Source: Rhizobiaceae bacterium (GTDB lineage: Bacteria > Pseudomonadota > Alphaproteobacteria > Rhizobiales > Rhizobiaceae). From it: DNA of 64,000 nt. Positions 60,321 to 64,000 of this stretch are shown here, one piece after another. The notes beneath the pieces were generated by a model that saw only the letters and a program-made list of their open reading frames with translations, ran no database searches and was not told the DNA's origin. The DNA lies in NCBI GenBank assembly GCA_028281105.1, contig JANQKQ010000042.1:124001-188000 (forward strand), in the 5' to 3' direction. Positions within the stretch are counted from its first letter, which is position 1, and every line of letters starts with the position of its first letter. The translations under genes were made by a program, and so were the position numbers.

Positions 60321-61871
60321 ATGAGCAGCCCACGAAACAGTGACGAGGTTCGGGTTCGCATGAGCGGCATCGGCAAGCGTTTTGGCGGCGTGGCCGTGCT
60401 TCGCGATGTCGCCTTCCATGTCGAAGCCGGGGAGATCGTCGCACTTCTTGGAGCCAATGGCGCGGGCAAATCCACGCTGATGAAAATTCTGACAGGTGTG
60501 TACACCCTCGACGAGGGGCGGGTTGAAATCGGGGGAAAGCCGGTCGTCATCGCGGAACCAAAGGATGCCGTCGGCGCCGGCATCAGCTTTCTGCCGCAGG
60601 AAATTTCCCTGATGCCGGAGATGACGGTAGCCGAGAACATCTGTCTCGGCTTGATGGGCCGGCAGAGCTCCCTGGCTCTCACAGATCGCGCAGACATGGA
60701 TGCGACCGCAAAGCGTGTTCTTACCCAAATCGGCTTTGCACACATCCCAACGTTCGAACCGGTGGGGCATCTATCCGTTGCCGAGCAGCGCGTGGTCGAG
60801 ATCGCCCGCGCGCTGGCGACCGATGCCCGGATTCTGGTCATGGACGAACCCACCGCCGCACTGTCCGAGCAGGACGCCCAGACCCTGTTCGACGCCCTTC
60901 GCAGTCTTCGCGACGGCGGTACATCGATCGTCTACATTTCGCACTATCTGTCCGAGGTCTTCAAGCTTGCCGATCGTATCGAAGTGCTGCGCGATGGGCT
61001 TAATGCAGGTTCCTTCCGCACAGACCAAACAGATGTCGATGCCGTTCTCGAGGCTATGCTGGGGCGTGTCGCGGATAAACTGTTTGACCACCGGGCCTCG
61101 TCTCGGCGCGACGGGGAATTTCTCACTGTAAGCAATCTGTCCTGGCGCGATAAGCTGACCGACGTTTCGCTGGGGGTTCGGCCTGGCGAAATCGTCGGGA
61201 TATTCGGTCTGGTCGGATCCGGCGTCGAGCACCTGGGAAAGGTGATATTCGGCGCGGAAACAGGCGATGTGTCGGGTACCATTCATCTGGACGGTTCGCC
61301 CTACTACCCCCGCACGCCTTCGTATGGCAAGTCCCGGGGGATCGGCTATGTGACGGCCGAGCGAAAAACAGACGGCATACTCAGTGAGCTAAGCGTTTCG
61401 CAAAATCTCGCCGCCGCGTTCTGGAGCGATTATCGCAACGGGCCTTTCGCGTCGCGAACGGCGGAATCGCGATTGGCCCACCGATGGATCGAGAGCTTTG
61501 GAATTCGCACGTCCGGACCGGATCAGATCATGCGGTTCCTGTCCGGCGGCAATCAGCAGAAGGTATGCGTTGCCCGCTGGCTGCATGAAGATGTCCGCCT
61601 GCTGATACTGGAAGAACCCACGCGTGGCGTCGATCTTGGCGCCCGCCGGGATATCTACCACTGGCTTGGCGATTATGCTGCGCAAGGCCTCGCCATCCTG
61701 ATTCTGTCGTCGGACGCGGAGGAAATAGCGGGCCTGTGCGACCGGGCTCTTGTCATGAATCGCGGACGCATCGTGGGTCGATTTGACGCCAACGCGGACA
61801 CGGCCGCGTTGATGGCCGCCACCGCATCCGATCAACGGCAAGGCGAGATGCCGGCTTCAGGAACGCAATAA
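60321..61871 (+). CDS. Sugar ABC transporter ATPase (rhamnose cluster)
   Basis: The 516-residue duplicated ATPase has a canonical first half (Walker A GANGAGKST, Walker B LVMDEPTAALS) and a second half with degenerate Walker A (FGLVGSGVEHLGK) and signature LSGGNQQKVCVARWL with LEEPTRGVD. The first-half signature is altered (HLSVAEQRVVEIARAL), as usual in this family. It energises uptake with the next gene. Confidence 0.93.
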   Translation: MSSPRNSDEVRVRMSGIGKRFGGVAVLRDVAFHVEAGEIVALLGANGAGKSTLMKILTGVYTLDEGRVEIGGKPVVIAEPKDAVGAGISFLPQEISLMPEMTVAENICLGLMGRQSSLALTDRADMDATAKRVLTQIGFAHIPTFEPVGHLSVAEQRVVEIARALATDARILVMDEPTAALSEQDAQTLFDALRSLRDGGTSIVYISHYLSEVFKLADRIEVLRDGLNAGSFRTDQTDVDAVLEAMLGRVADKLFDHRASSRRDGEFLTVSNLSWRDKLTDVSLGVRPGEIVGIFGLVGSGVEHLGKVIFGAETGDVSGTIHLDGSPYYPRTPSYGKSRGIGYVTAERKTDGILSELSVSQNLAAAFWSDYRNGPFASRTAESRLAHRWIESFGIRTSGPDQIMRFLSGGNQQKVCVARWLHEDVRLLILEEPTRGVDLGARRDIYHWLGDYAAQGLAILILSSDAEEIAGLCDRALVMNRGRIVGRFDANADTAALMAATASDQRQGEMPASGTQ

Positions 61872-61878
61872 GACGACC

Positions 61879-62847
61879 ATGTCGACCCAAAGAAGAAAGA
61901 TAACGCAACTTCTCACCGGGCCGGCCTCGGGCGTTTTGATTCTGCTCGCCTTCTATATCGCTCTGCTGGTTTTGTTCACCTTCATTTCGCCGTTCTTCAT
62001 GACAACGCGGAACCTGACCAGCATCGCGTCGAACGTCGCGTTCATCGGGCTGATGGCGGCGGCGGGAACCCCGCTTATTATCGCGGGCGGGCTTGATCTG
62101 TCCGTGGCCGCGGTTGCCGGACTTTCCGGTGTGTTGATCGCGCTTTTGAACGCGGCGGGATGGCCGATCTGGTTTGCGGTCGCGGCCGCCATCGGCATGG
62201 GCGCGTGCGTCGGACTGGCCAATGGTTTTCTCGCAACCCGGCTGAAACTCAATCCGCTGATCGTGACCCTGGCCACCATGTCGATTGTCGGCGGAGTGGC
62301 GCTCATATTGACCGGCGGCCTGACCAAGCCGGTCATGCAGCCAAGCTTCAACTGGATAGGGCAGGGACGGGTGTTTGGCGTTCCTGCTCCCGCGCTCCTG
62401 ATGTTGTCCGTCTATATCGGGCTGGCGCTTCTCATACGCATGACCCATTTCGGCCGCTACGTGTATGCGGTCGGCGGCAACCCGGAAGCGTCCAGGCTGA
62501 TCGGTCTGCCGGTGAACCGGGTGCAGGTCGTATTGTATGTCATCTCCGCCATGTCGGGCGCCGTTGCCGGCGCCATGCTGGCTGCCATGTTGGGCGCGGC
62601 GGCGCCGGCGGCGGCATCTCCGCATCTGCTCACCGTGATCGCGGCCATCATTCTGGGTGGCACGTCGCTTGCCGGCGGGCGCGGCTCCGTGTGGGGCACA
62701 CTGCTGGCGGTGCTCATCCTGGGCACGCTGAACAACGGGCTGACGCTCAACAACGTGTCCAGCTTCTGGCAGGACGTGACGCGTGGCGTCGTACTCATTC
62801 TGGCGGTCGGGGTGGACCAGCTTCGCATCCATCTGCAGGCGCGTTAG
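61879..62847 (+). CDS. Sugar ABC transporter permease (rhamnose cluster)
   Basis: The 322-residue multi-pass protein has the CUT2 permease pattern (AAGTPLIIAGGLDLSVAAVA, GLANGFLATRLKLNPLIVTLATMS, YAVGGNPEASRLIGLPVNR). It starts 7 bases after the ATPase gene and is followed 10 bases later by rhmD. Confidence 0.92.
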   Translation: MSTQRRKITQLLTGPASGVLILLAFYIALLVLFTFISPFFMTTRNLTSIASNVAFIGLMAAAGTPLIIAGGLDLSVAAVAGLSGVLIALLNAAGWPIWFAVAAAIGMGACVGLANGFLATRLKLNPLIVTLATMSIVGGVALILTGGLTKPVMQPSFNWIGQGRVFGVPAPALLMLSVYIGLALLIRMTHFGRYVYAVGGNPEASRLIGLPVNRVQVVLYVISAMSGAVAGAMLAAMLGAAAPAAASPHLLTVIAAIILGGTSLAGGRGSVWGTLLAVLILGTLNNGLTLNNVSSFWQDVTRGVVLILAVGVDQLRIHLQAR

Positions 62848-62857
62848 GGCGATCGCC

Positions 62858-64000
62858 GTGAAAAAGCAACCAACCCAAAGCCCACGTATCAAAGCACTTC
62901 GGGCCCTGACCATACGCGGCGGCGGCGGCGATTATCACGATCAGGAGAAAGGCCACTGGATCGACGGGCGCATCGCCACGCCCATGTCGAAATATCCCGC
63001 CTACCGCGAAGAGCGAAACAGCTTCGGCATCAACGTGCTCGGGTCGCTGATCATCGAAGTCGAGGCCGAGGACGGAACCGTGGGTTTCTCCGTCACCACG
63101 GGGGGCGAGATCGGGGCGTGGATAGCCGAGATTCATCTGTCGCGCTTCGTCGAAGGCAGTACGATCGGCGAGATCGAAACCATCTGGGACAAGATGTACA
63201 ACGCGTCGCTGTTTTATGGCCGGCGCGGCATCGTCATGAACGTTATCTCGGGGATCGACCTGGCGCTGTGGGACCTGAAAGGCCGCCTGCAGCAGGAGCC
63301 GGTCTGGCAGATGCTTGGCGGCAAGGTGCGCGACGAGTTGACCTTCTACGCCACCGGCGCGCGCCCCGATCTGGCCAAGCAGATGGGCTTCATCGGCGGG
63401 AAGATGCCGCTCGTCCATGCACCCTGCGACGGTGACGAAGGCTTCGACAACAATGTCGGCCGAATGGAAGACATGCGCTCCAAGGTGGGTGACGATTTCT
63501 GGCTCATGTACGATTGCTGGATGGCGCTCGACTTGGAATACGCCACCCGCCTGGCAAATGCGTGTGCCGCACACGGGATGAAGTGGATCGAGGAGGCGCT
63601 GCCGCCGGACGATTATTGGGGCTACCGCGATCTGCGCGATACGCTGCGCGACCGCACAATGGTGACCACCGGCGAGCACGAAGCGACCCGCTGGGGCTTC
63701 AAGCTGCTGATCGAAATGGGCTGTTGCGACCTCATTCAGCCCGATGTCGGTTGGTGTGGCGGGATTACCGAATTACGTCATATCGCCCGCATCGCCGACG
63801 AGGCCGGTATCCCGGTCATCCCGCATGGCTCGTCGGTCTACAGCTACCATTTCGTGACGACGTGCCCGAACAGCCCGTTCGCCGAGTTCATTATGATGGC
63901 GCCGCAGGCGGACAGGATCGTACCCATGTTCAATCCGCTTCTCGTGGGCGAACCTCTTCCGAAAAACGGCAAGCTGATCGTTCCCGACACACCGGGCTTT
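62858..64000 (+). CDS. rhmD: L-rhamnonate dehydratase, cut by window end
   Basis: A GTG start at 62858 opens a frame running off the window after 381 codons; only about 20 C-terminal residues are missing. The sequence follows E. coli RhmD closely: GGGGDYHDQ, HWIDGRIATPMSKY, SFGINVLGSLIIEVEAEDG, FYATGARPDLAKQMGFIGGKMP, metal-site region LMYDCWMALD, WIEEALPPDDYWGY, TTGEHEATRWGF and IPHGSSVYSYHF. It dehydrates L-rhamnonate to 2-keto-3-deoxy-L-rhamnonate. Confidence 0.93.
   Translation, partial: MKKQPTQSPRIKALRALTIRGGGGDYHDQEKGHWIDGRIATPMSKYPAYREERNSFGINVLGSLIIEVEAEDGTVGFSVTTGGEIGAWIAEIHLSRFVEGSTIGEIETIWDKMYNASLFYGRRGIVMNVISGIDLALWDLKGRLQQEPVWQMLGGKVRDELTFYATGARPDLAKQMGFIGGKMPLVHAPCDGDEGFDNNVGRMEDMRSKVGDDFWLMYDCWMALDLEYATRLANACAAHGMKWIEEALPPDDYWGYRDLRDTLRDRTMVTTGEHEATRWGFKLLIEMGCCDLIQPDVGWCGGITELRHIARIADEAGIPVIPHGSSVYSYHFVTTCPNSPFAEFIMMAPQADRIVPMFNPLLVGEPLPKNGKLIVPDTPGF

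Overview
The window looks like an alphaproteobacterial chromosome, most likely Hyphomicrobiales or a relative. Evidence: high GC, several TRAP and CUT2-type ABC uptake operons, split transketolase genes and a RuBisCO-like protein. This is inferred from gene content only. The left 24 kb is the accessory end of an integrative/conjugative element. The right 40 kb is catabolic and chromosomal in character.

Left element (1-24.07 kb). Mobile-element genes are radC (357), a replication-relaxation protein (921), a TraD/HerA-like ATPase (9101), an XRE regulator, small membrane or exported proteins and alpA (14054). Three groups of defence-type genes sit among them. (a) 2606-8910: Vsr, a translationally coupled four-gene operon and a convergent m5C methyltransferase. 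The operon encodes an unknown protein, a Cas4/Dna2-like Fe-S PD-(D/E)XK nuclease, an unknown protein with a beta-rich C-terminus, and a UPF1/Dna2-like SF1 helicase. It reads as a Dna2 enzyme split into separate subunits and paired with DNA methylation. I do not recognise it as a named system. (b) 14480-17384: a ZorA/ZorB-like proton-channel pair with an unlisted 39-residue membrane peptide upstream, a hairpin over the zorA ribosome-binding site, and an interrupted exported Cys-rich gene. The block is AT-rich and lies between two 133-bp copies of the alpA 5' end. (c) 17897-23623: a three-gene locus matching Shango (TerB-domain protein, DUF2791-type ATPase, Lhr-like helicase).

Junction region (23.95-32.25 kb). 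Two non-coding sites share the same architecture with nearly identical internal spacing and end in a tRNA-3'-like motif. They bracket 8 kb holding a TAXI-TRAP transporter, MarR regulator, alpha/beta hydrolase, DUF3604 enzyme and a broken iron-dependent alcohol dehydrogenase. They look like attachment-site remnants.

Right part (32.47-64 kb). A large autotransporter and a LuxR/alpha-beta-hydrolase fusion come first. Next is a 12.6-kb divergent cluster (38336-50942): SorC regulator, aldolase/dehydrogenase fusion, MtnA, MtnK, sugar ABC transporter, split transketolase and RuBisCO-like protein. It probably imports and degrades a 5-modified ribose such as 5-methylthioribose or 5-deoxyribose. Then follow a GntR-controlled dctPQM TRAP operon with an isocitrate-lyase-family enzyme, and a non-phosphorylative L-rhamnose cluster: FadR-type regulator, dehydrogenase, lactonase, mutarotase, ABC transporter and RhmD cut by the window end. 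No rRNA, tRNA, CRISPR array or intact insertion sequence was found.
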